Source: Bradyrhizobium sp.
Lineage (GTDB): Bacteria > Pseudomonadota > Alphaproteobacteria > Rhizobiales > Xanthobacteraceae
Reading direction: 5' to 3'
Assembly (NCBI RefSeq): GCF_022844465.1
Contig: NZ_JALHLP010000025.1
Coordinates: 1 to 57,184 of the forward strand
Length of the DNA: 57,184 nt
The notes under the pieces are model-generated. The model saw only the letters and a list, made by a program, of their open reading frames with translations. It had not been told where the DNA came from and did not search any database. This document shows positions 44,876 to 54,086 of this stretch, one piece after another. Position 1 is the first letter of the stretch. Each line of letters begins with the position of its first letter. The translations under genes were made by a program, and so were the position numbers.

Positions 44876-46486
44876 ATGCTCACCGAAGCCGCCACCTACG
44901 AAGAACTCTACCGCAATTTCCGCTGGGACATTCCGGCTCGCTTCAACATCGCGACCGCGTGCTGTGACCGTCATGCTGACGGCTCCGGCCGTCTCGCGCT
45001 TGTGTATGTCGACGAAGACGGCGCCAGGATGCGCACCTCGTTCGACGCCGTCGCCGAAAAGTCGCGCCGCTTCGCCAATGTGTTGAAGGCCGACGGGCTG
45101 ACGCGCGGCGATCGCGTCGCGGTGTTCCTGTCGCAATCGCTGGAATTGCCGATCGCGCATCTCGCCGCGCTTCGCTCCGGCATGATTTCGATCCCGCTGT
45201 TTGCGCTGTTCGGCGAGGACGCGCTGGAGTTCCGCCTGTCGAATTCCGAGGTCAGGGCGGTCGTCACCGACGAGGCCGGCTGGGAGAAGCTGGCCAAAAT
45301 CCGCGATCGGCTTCCGGCGCTCAGGCATGTTTATATCATCGCCGACAAGGCGCCCGAAGGCGCAAAGAATTTCTGGACGCAGATCGACGCGGCGTCGCCG
45401 GATTTCGCCACCATTGATACCTCGTCCGACGATCCCGCCTTGATCATCTACACATCGGGAACCACCGGAAATCCAAAAGGCGCGCTGCACGCCCATCGCG
45501 TCGTGCTCGGGCATCTGCCCAATGTCGAGATGTGCCACAATTTCCTGCCCCGGCCTGGCGACCTGATGTGGACGCCGGCGGACTGGGCCTGGATCGGCGG
45601 GCTGATCAACGGGCTGTTCGCGTTCTGGTATCACGGCATTCCGCTGGTCGGGCATCGCGCGCGAAAGTTCGAGCCGCAGGCGGCGATGGCGATGATGGCG
45701 GAGCTGTCGATCCGCAACGTGTTCCTGCCGCCGACGGCGTTGAAGCTGATGCGGCAGGCCGGCGTGACGAACCCCGGCGTCAGGCTGCGCAGCCTCTTCA
45801 CCGGCGGCGAGTCGCTTGGCGGCGAATTACTCGGCTGGGTGCGCGAGACCTTCGGCATCGACGCGCATGAAGTGTTCGGCCAGACCGAGTGCAATCTGGT
45901 GATCGGCAGCAACGCGAACCTGTTTCCGATCCGGCCCGGCGCGATGGGCAAGGCGACGCCTGGCTTCGACGTCCGCATCGTCAACGAGAGCGGCGAGGAA
46001 CTGCCGCGCGGGCAGCGCGGAATCATCGGCGTGCGCCAGCCCTGTCCCTGCACCATGATCGAATACTGGCGCAACCCGGAAGCCACCGCAAAAAAATACG
46101 CCGGCGGGTTTCTCCTGACCGGCGATCTCGGGGTGCAGGATGCGGACGGCTATTTCTGGTACGTCAGCCGCGAGGACGACGTCATCACCACCGCCGGCTA
46201 TCGCGTCGGCCCTTCCGAGATCGAGCACACGCTGATGAAGCACCCGGCGGTGGCGATGTCGGCGGTGGTCGGCATTCCCGATCCGATCCGCACCGAATCG
46301 ATCAAGGCCTGGATCGTGTTGCGTCCCGGCTTTGCGCCCGATCAGGCGCTGGCGCGCGAGATCCAGGAATTCGTCAAGGTGCAGCTCGCCGCGCATGAAT
46401 ACCCGCGCTTCGTGCAGTTCACCGATACGCTGCCGATGACTGCGACCGGCAAGGTGCTGCGCCGCGAATTGCGGGCGCTGGGGTGA
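44876..46486 (+). CDS. Acyl-CoA synthetase, AMP-binding (MACS type)
   Basis: 536 residues from the ATG at 44876. ANL superfamily: the P-loop 'LIIYTSGTTGNPKGALHAH' (about residues 193-211), 'EVFGQTECNLVIGSNA', the hinge 'FLLTGDLGVQDADGYFWYVS' and the C-terminal Lys in 'PMTATGKVLRRELRALG'. It activates a medium-chain or aromatic carboxylate to the AMP ester and then the CoA thioester. A single chain with Trp-rich 'WTPADWAWIGGLINGLFAFW' matches the MACS subgroup that includes AMP-forming acyl-CoA synthetases for branched or benzoate-like acids. Substrate unknown. It is coupled to the OYE gene by 14 bases; a palindromic repeat follows. Confidence 0.93.
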   Translation: MLTEAATYEELYRNFRWDIPARFNIATACCDRHADGSGRLALVYVDEDGARMRTSFDAVAEKSRRFANVLKADGLTRGDRVAVFLSQSLELPIAHLAALRSGMISIPLFALFGEDALEFRLSNSEVRAVVTDEAGWEKLAKIRDRLPALRHVYIIADKAPEGAKNFWTQIDAASPDFATIDTSSDDPALIIYTSGTTGNPKGALHAHRVVLGHLPNVEMCHNFLPRPGDLMWTPADWAWIGGLINGLFAFWYHGIPLVGHRARKFEPQAAMAMMAELSIRNVFLPPTALKLMRQAGVTNPGVRLRSLFTGGESLGGELLGWVRETFGIDAHEVFGQTECNLVIGSNANLFPIRPGAMGKATPGFDVRIVNESGEELPRGQRGIIGVRQPCPCTMIEYWRNPEATAKKYAGGFLLTGDLGVQDADGYFWYVSREDDVITTAGYRVGPSEIEHTLMKHPAVAMSAVVGIPDPIRTESIKAWIVLRPGFAPDQALAREIQEFVKVQLAAHEYPRFVQFTDTLPMTATGKVLRRELRALG

Positions 46487-46507
46487 CGGCGCAAGGCGTT
46501 TGGCGCC

Positions 46508-46631
46508 GTCATTCCGGGGCGATGCGAAGCGTCGAACTACGGTGCGCAATTGCGCACCTGAGAATCTCGAGATTCCCCGATGCGCAATTGCGCATCTGAG
46601 GTCCGGTGCTAACGCACCGTCCCGGAATGAC
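46508..46631. repeat. Palindromic repeat, copy B (full length)
   Basis: 124 bases, GTCATTCCGGGGCGATGCGA to CCCGGAATGAC. It holds three perfect palindromes: GGTGCGCAATTGCGCACC, GAATCTCGAGATTC and GATGCGCAATTGCGCATC. Copy C at 53448 is near its reverse complement, copy A at 33231 is shortened. It lies between the acyl-CoA synthetase stop and the DUF2189 gene. Confidence 0.9.
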
Positions 46632-46726
46632 GACAGGGGCAGGGCGTCCCCCGCCGAAATTTGACCGAGATCAACACACCTCCCGCCCCACCCGTTCTCA
46701 ATGCCTCAAATCAAACGGAGGAATCG

Positions 46727-47506
46727 ATGAGTTCGGTTTCCGGCAAGGCCGATCCGGTGGTGCGGCGCATCGCGGTGTCCGACATCGCCGAGGCGCTCGG
46801 CCAGGGATTGCGGGATTTTCAGGCGGTGCCGCTCTACGGACTCGCCTTTGGCGCGCTCTATGCCGCCGGGGGGATCGCCATCCTGCTCTGCCTGACTGCG
46901 TTCGGCATGGTCTATTTCGCCTATCCGCTCGCCGCCGGTTTTGCCATGATCGGGCCGTTCGTCGCCGTCGGCCTCTACGAGGTGAGCCGCCGGCGGGAGG
47001 CGGGGCGGCCGATTTCGATGGCCGCGATCTGGAGCACCGTGAAGAGCCGCGGCGAGATCGGCTGGATGGCCTTCGTGACGCTGTTCGTGTTCGTGGTGTG
47101 GATGTACCAGGTCCGGCTTCTGATCGCGCTGCTGCTCGGGCTCAACGTCTCGTTCTCCGGCCTGCGCGAGTTCATCATGGTGGTGCTCACCACCAACCAG
47201 GGGCTGTTGTTCCTTGCCATCGGCAACGCCGTCGGCGCGGCGCTGTCGCTGATCCTGTTTTCGCTGACCGTGGTGTCGTTTCCGCTGCTGCTCGACCGCG
47301 ACGTCGATTTCGTCACCGCGATGATCACCAGCGTGCGCGCGGTGGTGACCAGCCCGCTGCCGATGATCGGCTGGGCGGCCCTGATCGTGGTTCTGCTCGC
47401 GGTCTCGGCGATGCCGTATTTCCTCGGCCTGGTGGTGACGCTGCCGGTGCTCGGCCACGCCACCTGGCATCTCTATCGCCGCATCATCGCGCCGGTGCCG
47501 GGTTAG
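46727..47506 (+). CDS. DUF2189 family inner-membrane protein
   Basis: 259 residues, ATG 46727 after ACGGAGGAATCG; the upstream frame is discarded on this evidence. About five transmembrane helices, for example 'LYGLAFGALYAAGGIAILLC', 'VYFAYPLAAGFAMIGPFVAV' and 'MIGWAALIVVLLAVSAMPYF'. The opening 'VRRIAVSDIAEALGQGLRDF' and 'GPFVAVGLYEVSRRREAG' match DUF2189, which is linked in name to cytochrome c oxidase subunit I-like proteins but has no proven activity. Its stop overlaps the stop of the convergent sensor kinase by four bases (TTAG). Confidence 0.9.
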   Translation: MSSVSGKADPVVRRIAVSDIAEALGQGLRDFQAVPLYGLAFGALYAAGGIAILLCLTAFGMVYFAYPLAAGFAMIGPFVAVGLYEVSRRREAGRPISMAAIWSTVKSRGEIGWMAFVTLFVFVVWMYQVRLLIALLLGLNVSFSGLREFIMVVLTTNQGLLFLAIGNAVGAALSLILFSLTVVSFPLLLDRDVDFVTAMITSVRAVVTSPLPMIGWAALIVVLLAVSAMPYFLGLVVTLPVLGHATWHLYRRIIAPVPG

Positions 47507-49776
47507 CGCGTTTTCCGTTTCGATTCCGTCGAAGTGGAAACGGCTCCCGGCGACGTCTTCAGGATTGAACGCAGCATCGACGCCAGATCGTACCGCCGGA
47601 ACGGCTTTTTCAGGATATGAACTTCCCGGCCGAGCCCATCGCGCACTTCGACGGGATGCCCGGTGTAGCCGGAGGTGAGGAGAATCTTCAGTTCTGGCCG
47701 CAGGCGCGCGGCTTGCCTGGCGAGTTCAGGGCCGAACATACCACCGGGCATCACGACATCCGAGAACAGGAGGTGGATTGTCGCGGAGCTGCGCAATATC
47801 GCGAGCGCGGCGGGCGCGTCGCGCGTCGCGATGACGCGATAGCCGAGCGAGCCCAATTCGCTTTCAACGAATGCACGCACCATGTCGTCGTCCTCGACAA
47901 CGAGAATGCTTTCGTTGTCGGCGGACGTGGCGAGTTGATCGGCGGGCGGCGCGGCGCTGGCCTGTGACGCATCCGCGCGGGGAAAGAAAAGCCTGACCGA
48001 GGTTCCATGTGCCGGCTTGGAGTGTATCTGCATCGACCCGCCCGATTGTTGAACAAACCCGTAAACCATGCTCAGTCCGAGACCCGTACCTTTCCCCACC
48101 TCCTTGGTGGTGAAGAATGGCTCGAAGGCGCGGCGGGCAATTTCGGCCGTCATGCCGGTGCCGGTATCGGTAACGGCGACCATGACGTGATCGCCGGGGC
48201 GGGCTTCGCCATTGACGTCGATATCGGAATCACCGAGCGAGGCGTTACGGACCTCGACCGTGAGCTTGCCGCCTGTCGGCATGGCGTCACGGCCGTTGAG
48301 TACCAGATTGAGCAGGGCGGACGCCAGTTGCCCGGGATCGACGCTGGCCAGCCACAGATCGTGATCGAGCTGGAAATCGCACTCGATATGTTCGCCCAGC
48401 GTCCGTCGCAACAGTTGCTCCATGCCCAGAATCTTTTGGCCGATGTCAGTGCTCCTCGGCATCAATGGCTGCTTGCGCGCGAAGGCGAGGAGGCTCCTTG
48501 TCAGGTCGGCGCCGCGCTCGGCCGCGGTTGCGATGTCGTCGGCGATCCCGCGCAATTCCCTGTCTGCCGCCAGCCTGTCCGCGAGATGCTCGGCATTGCC
48601 CAGGATGACGGTCAGCAGATTGTTGAAATCATGCGCCACGCCGCCGGTGAGCTGACCCATAGCGTCCATTTTCTGGGATTGGGTGAGCTTCTGATTGAGT
48701 TCGTCGATGGAGTTGCGCTGTCGCTCAAGCGACTCGGCGGTGCCGTTGAGCAGCGTCATCAGTCCGCCCAGTTCACCGCGCGGATAGGGTGGGGCAATCC
48801 GCGCGCGGAGATCGCCAAGCCCGAGTCGCCTCGCCATCGCGGCGAGGCGTCCGACCTGGCGGCCGACGCTCACGGTCGCCAGTACCCATACGCCGGCGAG
48901 CAGCAGCAGCAGGGCCACCGCCAGAATCGCCAGATCCTCGTAAAGGCGGCGGTTGGCGGCAGCAACCAGCCCGTCCTTGGATCGTCCGACCACGATGTAG
49001 AGCCCGGCATCGCGGATCGAAGGCGAGCGGGCGACGGCCCAGACATGGGTTCGGCCGTCCCGGCCGGCCACCTCGCGGAATCGCTCGCCGTTCGGAGCGG
49101 CCGCAAACCGAAACAGTTCCGAGTCCGCGATCGATGCGCCGGGCAACGCCGCCCAGTCTTTTTCCTGCGGTGCGACCAGCACCATGCCCTTTCCGTCAAC
49201 CAGCAGAATCTGATTGTCGTTCAACAGGCGTTCGCCGTGATCCCTGATGAATTTCTGCAGATTGAACGACGCCAGCAGGATAAATTTCAGTGCTCCGGTT
49301 TCCGCACGCACCGGGTAGGCGATCTGCAATACGGCTATCCCCGTCAGCCGGCCGAACACGGGCTCCAGCGTGACGACGCCGTGCGCCATCAGCGCCTGCC
49401 GGAAATACTCGCGATCCCTGAGATCGAGGGTCCGGTTGGTGCGCAGCGAGTCGCAGAACAGGCTGCCGTCCGGATTGATCGTCAAGATGCCGGTGAACTG
49501 CCGGTATTCCTCCCGCACGGTGGACAGGAAGGCGGAACAAGCCGCCTGGTCGCTGGTGTCGAGGTCGCGGGCGCGGGCCAGGCCGTAATGCAGTTGGGCA
49601 GTGCCCTGGATTTTCCCATCCAGGTCGTTTGCAAGGTCGTTGGCCGTCGCCGACAGATTGGCCAACGCAGCGTTGATTTCGCTGGTGCGATTCTGGACGA
49701 AGCGCAGTCCCACGAGGATGGCCGGTACCAGCATCGCAGCGATGACAAGTATCATTAGCCGGGTGCGCAGGCTCAT
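47503..49776 (-). CDS. Hybrid sensor histidine kinase with receiver domain
   Basis: 757 residues. Two membrane helices (about 6-26 and 285-310) enclose a periplasmic dCache-type sensor. A HAMP-like linker is followed by HisKA 'LTGGVAHDFNNLLTVILG' (His at about 381), N box 'ALLNLVLNGRDAMPTGGK', G1 'DTGTGMT', and an intact G2 'GKGTGLGLSMVYGFVQQSGG'. A receiver domain ends the chain ('SILVVEDDDMVRAFVESELG', phospho-Asp in 'LLFSDVVMPGG', about residue 673; Lys in 'HILKKPFRRYD'). The His-to-Asp relay within one chain is complete, but no separate response regulator is adjacent. The sensed ligand is unknown. Confidence 0.95.
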   Translation of the reverse strand: MSLRTRLMILVIAAMLVPAILVGLRFVQNRTSEINAALANLSATANDLANDLDGKIQGTAQLHYGLARARDLDTSDQAACSAFLSTVREEYRQFTGILTINPDGSLFCDSLRTNRTLDLRDREYFRQALMAHGVVTLEPVFGRLTGIAVLQIAYPVRAETGALKFILLASFNLQKFIRDHGERLLNDNQILLVDGKGMVLVAPQEKDWAALPGASIADSELFRFAAAPNGERFREVAGRDGRTHVWAVARSPSIRDAGLYIVVGRSKDGLVAAANRRLYEDLAILAVALLLLLAGVWVLATVSVGRQVGRLAAMARRLGLGDLRARIAPPYPRGELGGLMTLLNGTAESLERQRNSIDELNQKLTQSQKMDAMGQLTGGVAHDFNNLLTVILGNAEHLADRLAADRELRGIADDIATAAERGADLTRSLLAFARKQPLMPRSTDIGQKILGMEQLLRRTLGEHIECDFQLDHDLWLASVDPGQLASALLNLVLNGRDAMPTGGKLTVEVRNASLGDSDIDVNGEARPGDHVMVAVTDTGTGMTAEIARRAFEPFFTTKEVGKGTGLGLSMVYGFVQQSGGSMQIHSKPAHGTSVRLFFPRADASQASAAPPADQLATSADNESILVVEDDDMVRAFVESELGSLGYRVIATRDAPAALAILRSSATIHLLFSDVVMPGGMFGPELARQAARLRPELKILLTSGYTGHPVEVRDGLGREVHILKKPFRRYDLASMLRSILKTSPGAVSTSTESKRKTR

Positions 49777-50127
49777 CGGTGCGTCGTCTCACCCTGGAGT
49801 CGGTGATGTTCGTTGCGATCAGAAGTGTTCGGAATTTCCGTGCTATCCGTCGAAGATGCCGCCGGCGTACAGTCGATGCCGCCAGCGTGAAGCGCTGATG
49901 CTGAAATACCCTTTCGGCAAGCCTGTGTCCACTCATCGCCCGCGTCAATCTGACGGACGTCGATAGCAGGGCGACGCGCGGGAGCTTCCGCGACCCTTTT
50001 CGCGTGGCAGGCGCGAGCTTCGCCCGTCTCGCCCGTGCAAGAGAGCCGGGCGAGCAGGTATCGCGCGGCTTCCATCGGCTTGCCGCGCATGCATAATGAC
50101 GCGATCGCTCTCGCACCGGATTTTTCC
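49777..50127. other. 351-base divergent gap, no gene seen
   Basis: Between the sensor kinase and the LysE gene. Overlapping frames are without family motifs or ribosome sites. It must hold both promoters. An in-frame ATG at 50089 could extend the LysE protein, but its upstream sequence is no better than that of the chosen start at 50128. Confidence 0.5.
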
Positions 50128-50745
50128 ATGTCGCTTCAGCCTTATCTCGCCTTCGTCGCCGCCTGCATCGCGCTGGCGCTGCTGCCGGGCCCGGTGGTCA
50201 CGCTTGTGATCGCCAACGGCCTGCGCTACGGCACCCGCGCGGCGCTGATCAATTGCGCCGGCGCGCAAACCGGGCTCGCCATCGTGATCGTCGTCGTCTC
50301 GGCTGGCCTGACCACGCTGATGGCGACCATGGGCTACTGGTTCGACTGGGTGCGCTTTGCGGGCGCGGCCTATCTGATCTGGATCGGGATCAAGCTGATC
50401 CGCGAGCCGGTCGCGGGCGTCGAGACCGACGCGCCGCCACCGCCGCCGCGCGGCGGCTTCTTCCTGCAGGGTTTCCTGGTGCTGCTCTCAAACCCGAAAA
50501 TTCTGGTGTTTTTCGGCGCGTTCATTCCGCAGTTCATGGACATGGAGAAGGATCATTTCCCGCAAGTCGCGCTGCTCGGCGTTACCTTCATGGTGATCGC
50601 CGCGATGACCGATGCCGTCTATGCGCTGGCGGCGGGCCGCGCCCGGCTGTTCTTCTCGCGGGAACGGACGCGGCTGCTGTCGCGGATATCAGGCGGTTTC
50701 ATGATCGGCGGCGGCATCTGGCTGGCGCTGACGCGATCGCGCTGA
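50128..50745 (+). CDS. LysE/RhtB family exporter
   Basis: 205 residues from the ATG at 50128, the standard family length. Six transmembrane helices: 'LAFVAACIALALLPGPVVTL', 'AGAQTGLAIVIVVVSAGLTT', 'FLQGFLVLLSNPKILVFFGA' and further. 'LLPGPVVTLVIANGLRYG' near the N-terminus is the LysE/RhtB motif. It exports an amino acid or homoserine lactone; the substrate is unknown. It has no operon partner. A hydrolase gene is convergent 63 bases downstream. Confidence 0.93.
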   Translation: MSLQPYLAFVAACIALALLPGPVVTLVIANGLRYGTRAALINCAGAQTGLAIVIVVVSAGLTTLMATMGYWFDWVRFAGAAYLIWIGIKLIREPVAGVETDAPPPPPRGGFFLQGFLVLLSNPKILVFFGAFIPQFMDMEKDHFPQVALLGVTFMVIAAMTDAVYALAAGRARLFFSRERTRLLSRISGGFMIGGGIWLALTRSR

Positions 50746-50808
50746 CCTTGAGTCTTTGAACCGCGAGCCGCGAAGGCGCGTCCGATCCGGCGTCGCTGCG
50801 ACCCAGGC

Positions 50809-51612
50809 TCAGCCCGGCATCAGCCGCTCCGCGCGCAGCTTGACCTCGATCTCGGCGAGAATCCGCGCCAGCCGGCCTGCCCATGCCGCCTGGCCCGCGG
50901 CGTCCGCAATCAGGTCCTGGCGGATTTCGATGCCGGTGTTGATCAGCCCGCGCGCTTCGCCATGCACGGGGATGGTGTAGTCGGTCTCGTCGCTGACCGC
51001 GTAGGGCTCGTTGTCGCCGACCACCAGATCGCCCTCGGCGCGCAACAGTTTCAGCAACAGCGGCGCCAGTTGCCTGTCGCGGTGGTAGAGCGTGCCGATA
51101 TGCCAGGGACGCGCGATCCCGGCATAGACAGGCGTGAAGCTGTGCAGCGCCACCAGCACCGTGGGTCGACCCGCGCCCAGCCGCTGGTCGATGATCTCCC
51201 GGATGCGCCGGTGATAGGGATCGAAGATCTGCGCGCGGCGCGCCTGCGCCGCCTCGGGCGCGATGGCCTCGTTGCCGGGGATCGTGGTGGCCTCGCTGAT
51301 GCGCGGGATCGAGCTTGCGACTTCAGGCGGGCGGTTGCAGTCGATCACCAGCCGCGAATAGCGCTGCGCGATCAGATGGGCGTCGAGCTGCGTCGCAAGC
51401 TGCTCGGCGACGCCGGCAATGCCGATGTCCCAGGCGATGTGTCGCGCCAGTTCGCTTTCGGGCAGCCCGAGGTCGCCGAGCGCGCGCGGGATCAGCCGTC
51501 CGTAATGGTCGCAGGTCAGCAGGAACGGCGAGCCGCCCGCTTCCCGATATTCGCGCACCGGGGGAACATCTTCGGCACCCAGGAGTAGGGCTGTGTCGCC
51601 GGTGTGATTCAA
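50809..51612 (-). CDS. N-formylglutamate amidohydrolase family protein
   Basis: 267 residues. The family PF05013-type signature opens 'SPFLLTCDHYGRLIPRALGD' (about 28-47). 'AWDIGIAGVAEQLATQLDAH', 'SRLVIDCNRPPE' and 'VLVALHSFTPVYAGIARPWH' hold the Asp, Asn and His/Ser residues used in zinc amide hydrolysis. N-formylglutamate hydrolase ends one route of histidine degradation, but no other hut gene is in the window, so the true substrate may be another N-acylated amino acid. It is divergent from the transglutaminase pair. Confidence 0.88.
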   Translation of the reverse strand: MNHTGDTALLLGAEDVPPVREYREAGGSPFLLTCDHYGRLIPRALGDLGLPESELARHIAWDIGIAGVAEQLATQLDAHLIAQRYSRLVIDCNRPPEVASSIPRISEATTIPGNEAIAPEAAQARRAQIFDPYHRRIREIIDQRLGAGRPTVLVALHSFTPVYAGIARPWHIGTLYHRDRQLAPLLLKLLRAEGDLVVGDNEPYAVSDETDYTIPVHGEARGLINTGIEIRQDLIADAAGQAAWAGRLARILAEIEVKLRAERLMPG

Positions 51613-51713
51613 GGCGTTTCCTTACAAGCGCTGCCTATTGAGGCGGCATGCGATCTGGAAGTAGGCAGGGTTCGGCCTAGATTAGACATACCACAATCGA
51701 TATTTGATAGACG

Positions 51714-52616
51714 ATGCCGCTGCTGACCATCAACCACAAGACCGTTTATCGCTATACGCGGCCGGTCGCGTTCGGCGAACACCGCATCATGCTGCGCCCG
51801 CGCGACGGTCATGATCTGCGGGTTCTGTCCGGCACCCTCGAGATCGAGCCGGAGCCGATGCGGCTGCGCTGGATCCATGACGTGTTCGGCAACAGCGTCG
51901 CGATCGCAGTTTTCGACCAGCGCGCCGACACGTTGTCGATCACCTCGACGGCGACGGTGGAGCACAACCCGGAGAACGAGTTCGCGCTGACCGCGGACGA
52001 TCCCGCCTATTTCTATCCGTTCCTCTACGAGGACGAGGAATTGCCCGACCTGCTGCAATTCATCACGCCGCAATATGGCGATCCCGGCGGCGAGCTGTCG
52101 GCGTGGGCGCGGACGTTTCTTGACGCCGACGGACCGACGCCGACCTTCAACATCCTGAGCGGGATGACGCATGGCATTCGCGCCGGCTTCAGCTACCGCA
52201 AGCGCTATGAGCAGGGCAGCCAGCATCCGCTCGACACGCTGCAGACCCGTTCCGGCACCTGCCGCGATTATGCGCTGTTCATGATCGAGGCGCTGCGCCG
52301 TCTCGGCATCGCCGCGCGTTTCGTGTCCGGCTATCTCGCCATTCCCGGCGACAGCGCCCATGGCTATGTCGGCGGCGGCTCGACCCATGCCTGGGTGCAG
52401 GTCTATCTGCCGAGTGCCGGCTGGATCGAGTTCGATCCGACCAACGGCATCGTCGGCACCCGCGACCTGATCCGCGTCGCGGTGGCGCGCGACCCGCGTC
52501 AGGCGATCCCGCTGCACGGGACCTATCTCGGCGCGGCCGACGCCTTTGCCGGCATGGACGTCCACATCAACGTCGTCTCGGTCGGCGATGACAACCTCCA
52601 GCCGCAGCAGGTGTGA
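51714..52616 (+). CDS. Transglutaminase-like protein 1
   Basis: 300 residues, ATG 51714. The N-terminal beta-rich domain ('LLTINHKTVYRYTRPVAFGE') is the usual 'bacterial transglutaminase N' unit; the core carries the triad Cys in 'RSGTCRDYALFMIEALRRLG' (about residue 181), His in 'GGGSTHAWVQVYLPSAGWIE' and Asp in 'FDPTNG'. Such soluble proteins are probably cytoplasmic proteases or amidases, not protein cross-linkers. The stop is four bases before the next start (52620), so both are probably translated from one transcript. Confidence 0.93.
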   Translation: MPLLTINHKTVYRYTRPVAFGEHRIMLRPRDGHDLRVLSGTLEIEPEPMRLRWIHDVFGNSVAIAVFDQRADTLSITSTATVEHNPENEFALTADDPAYFYPFLYEDEELPDLLQFITPQYGDPGGELSAWARTFLDADGPTPTFNILSGMTHGIRAGFSYRKRYEQGSQHPLDTLQTRSGTCRDYALFMIEALRRLGIAARFVSGYLAIPGDSAHGYVGGGSTHAWVQVYLPSAGWIEFDPTNGIVGTRDLIRVAVARDPRQAIPLHGTYLGAADAFAGMDVHINVVSVGDDNLQPQQV

Positions 52617-52619
52617 CCC

Positions 52620-53432
52620 ATGGAGATCAAGGTCGGCTTCGAGATTTCATACACGGCGGTGCAACCGACGCCGATGGTGATCATGCTGAGCATCCATCCG
52701 TCGCGCTTTTCCGACATCGTCGGCACCGAGCGGATCGCGGCCGAGCCTGCCGTGCCGATCGGTTTCTACCGCGACGGTTTCGGCAATGTCTGTGGCCGCC
52801 TGGTGGCGCCGGCCGGCGGCGTGACGCTGCGCGGTGACGCGCTGGTCCGCGATTCCGGCCTGCCGGACGTGGTGGTGCCGACCGCGCAGCAATTGCCGAT
52901 CGAGCAGCTGCCCGACGAAGTGATGCAATATCTGATGCCGAGCCGCTATTGCGAAACCGACAGGCTCATCGACGTCGCCTGGTCGCTGTTCGGCAACACC
53001 CCGCCGGGCTGGGCGCGGGTGCAGGCGATTGTCGATTTCGTCCATAACCACCTGACCTTCGGCTACCAGCACGCGCACCACATGAAGACCGCGCATGACG
53101 CCTACGAGCAGGGCGCCGGCGTCTGCCGCGATTTTGCGCATCTGGCGCTGACCTTCTGCCGCTGCATGAACATCCCGGCGCGCTACTGCACCGGCTATCT
53201 CGGCGACATCGGGGTGCCGCCGGATCCCGCGCCGATGGATTTCTCCGGCTGGTTCCAGGTCTATCTGTCCGGCCAGTGGCACACCTTCGACGCGCGCCAC
53301 AACGTGCCCAGGATCGGCCGCATCCTGATGGGCACCGGCCGCGACGCCGCCGACGTCGCGCTGACCACGAGTTTCGGCCGGATGGACCTGGTCAAGTTCG
53401 TCGTCATCAGTGAAGAGGTGGTGCCGGCTTAG
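52620..53432 (+). CDS. Transglutaminase-like protein 2
   Basis: 270 residues, starting three bases after the first transglutaminase. The core has Cys in 'QGAGVCRDFAHLALTFCRCM' and Asp in 'TFDARHNVPRIGR'. The position of the triad His is 'MDFSGWFQVYLSGQWH'; where most relatives have 'FHAWFE', Ser-Gly stands here. A nearby His in 'QWHTF' could substitute, but not in the usual place. The N-terminal part ('KVGFEISYTAVQPTPMVIML') differs from that of the neighbour. It may be a catalytically altered partner. A full palindromic repeat follows. Confidence 0.9.
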   Translation: MEIKVGFEISYTAVQPTPMVIMLSIHPSRFSDIVGTERIAAEPAVPIGFYRDGFGNVCGRLVAPAGGVTLRGDALVRDSGLPDVVVPTAQQLPIEQLPDEVMQYLMPSRYCETDRLIDVAWSLFGNTPPGWARVQAIVDFVHNHLTFGYQHAHHMKTAHDAYEQGAGVCRDFAHLALTFCRCMNIPARYCTGYLGDIGVPPDPAPMDFSGWFQVYLSGQWHTFDARHNVPRIGRILMGTGRDAADVALTTSFGRMDLVKFVVISEEVVPA

Positions 53433-53447
53433 CAACTGACGCGCTTT

Positions 53448-53571
53448 GTCATTCCGGGATGGTGCGCAAGCACCAGACCTCAGATGCGCAATTGCGCATC
53501 GGGGAATCTCGAGATTCTCAGGTGCGCAATTGCGCACCGTAGTTCGATGCTTCGCATCGCCCCGGAATGAC
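53448..53571. repeat. Palindromic repeat, copy C (full length, inverted)
   Basis: 124 bases, GTCATTCCGGGATGGTGCGC to CCCCGGAATGAC. It is near the reverse complement of copy B, of the same length, and holds the same three palindromes. It fills most of the gap between transglutaminase 2 and the gamma-glutamylcyclotransferase-like gene, whose ATG lies 13 bases after its end. Confidence 0.9.
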
Positions 53572-53584
53572 TGTATGTAATCCC

Positions 53585-53992
53585 ATGATTTCAGATCGTC
53601 TGTTCGTCTACGGCACGCTGATGCGCGGCTTCGACCATCCGATGGCGAAGCTTCTGTCGCGCAGTGCGGATTATCTGGGCCCCGCCACCTGCCGCGGCCG
53701 TCTCTATCTCATCAAGCATTATCCGGGTCTCGTGGCGTCCAGCGATCCCGCCGACATCGTGCATGGGGAGCTGTACCGGCTGCGCGACCGCGATGCGCTG
53801 CTCGGCGAATTCGACATGTATGAGGCCTGCGGCGCGGGCTTTCCGGAGCCGACCGAATATCTCCGCCGCATGCTGGCGGTGACGGACGAGAATGGTGCTG
53901 CGCTTGAGGCGTGGGCCTACCTCTATAACTGGCCGGTCGCCGGCCTGCCGCGGATCGCCTCCGGCAAGTTCCTGGAATCAACCGCCCTGTGA
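53585..53992 (+). CDS. Gamma-glutamylcyclotransferase (AIG2-like) family protein
   Basis: 135 residues from the ATG at 53585. The family motif 'LFVYGTLMRGFDHPMAKLLS' holds the tight Y-G-T-L turn that binds the gamma-glutamyl group, followed by 'GELYRLRDRDALLGEFDMYE', with the catalytic Glu expected in this second block. AIG2/GGCT-type proteins cyclise gamma-glutamyl amides to 5-oxoproline; the substrate here is unknown. Its upstream region is mostly the palindromic repeat copy C, leaving no clear ribosome site, so translation may be weak or the start may differ. Confidence 0.88.
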   Translation: MISDRLFVYGTLMRGFDHPMAKLLSRSADYLGPATCRGRLYLIKHYPGLVASSDPADIVHGELYRLRDRDALLGEFDMYEACGAGFPEPTEYLRRMLAVTDENGAALEAWAYLYNWPVAGLPRIASGKFLESTAL

Positions 53993-54086
53993 ATAGTGGC
54001 GAGAAGCCTGATAAACATCACTTTCGGGGCTAGCCTGCCTGTATCGATAATCGATTCGCCACCAGCGACCAGGCACACCCTCGATC

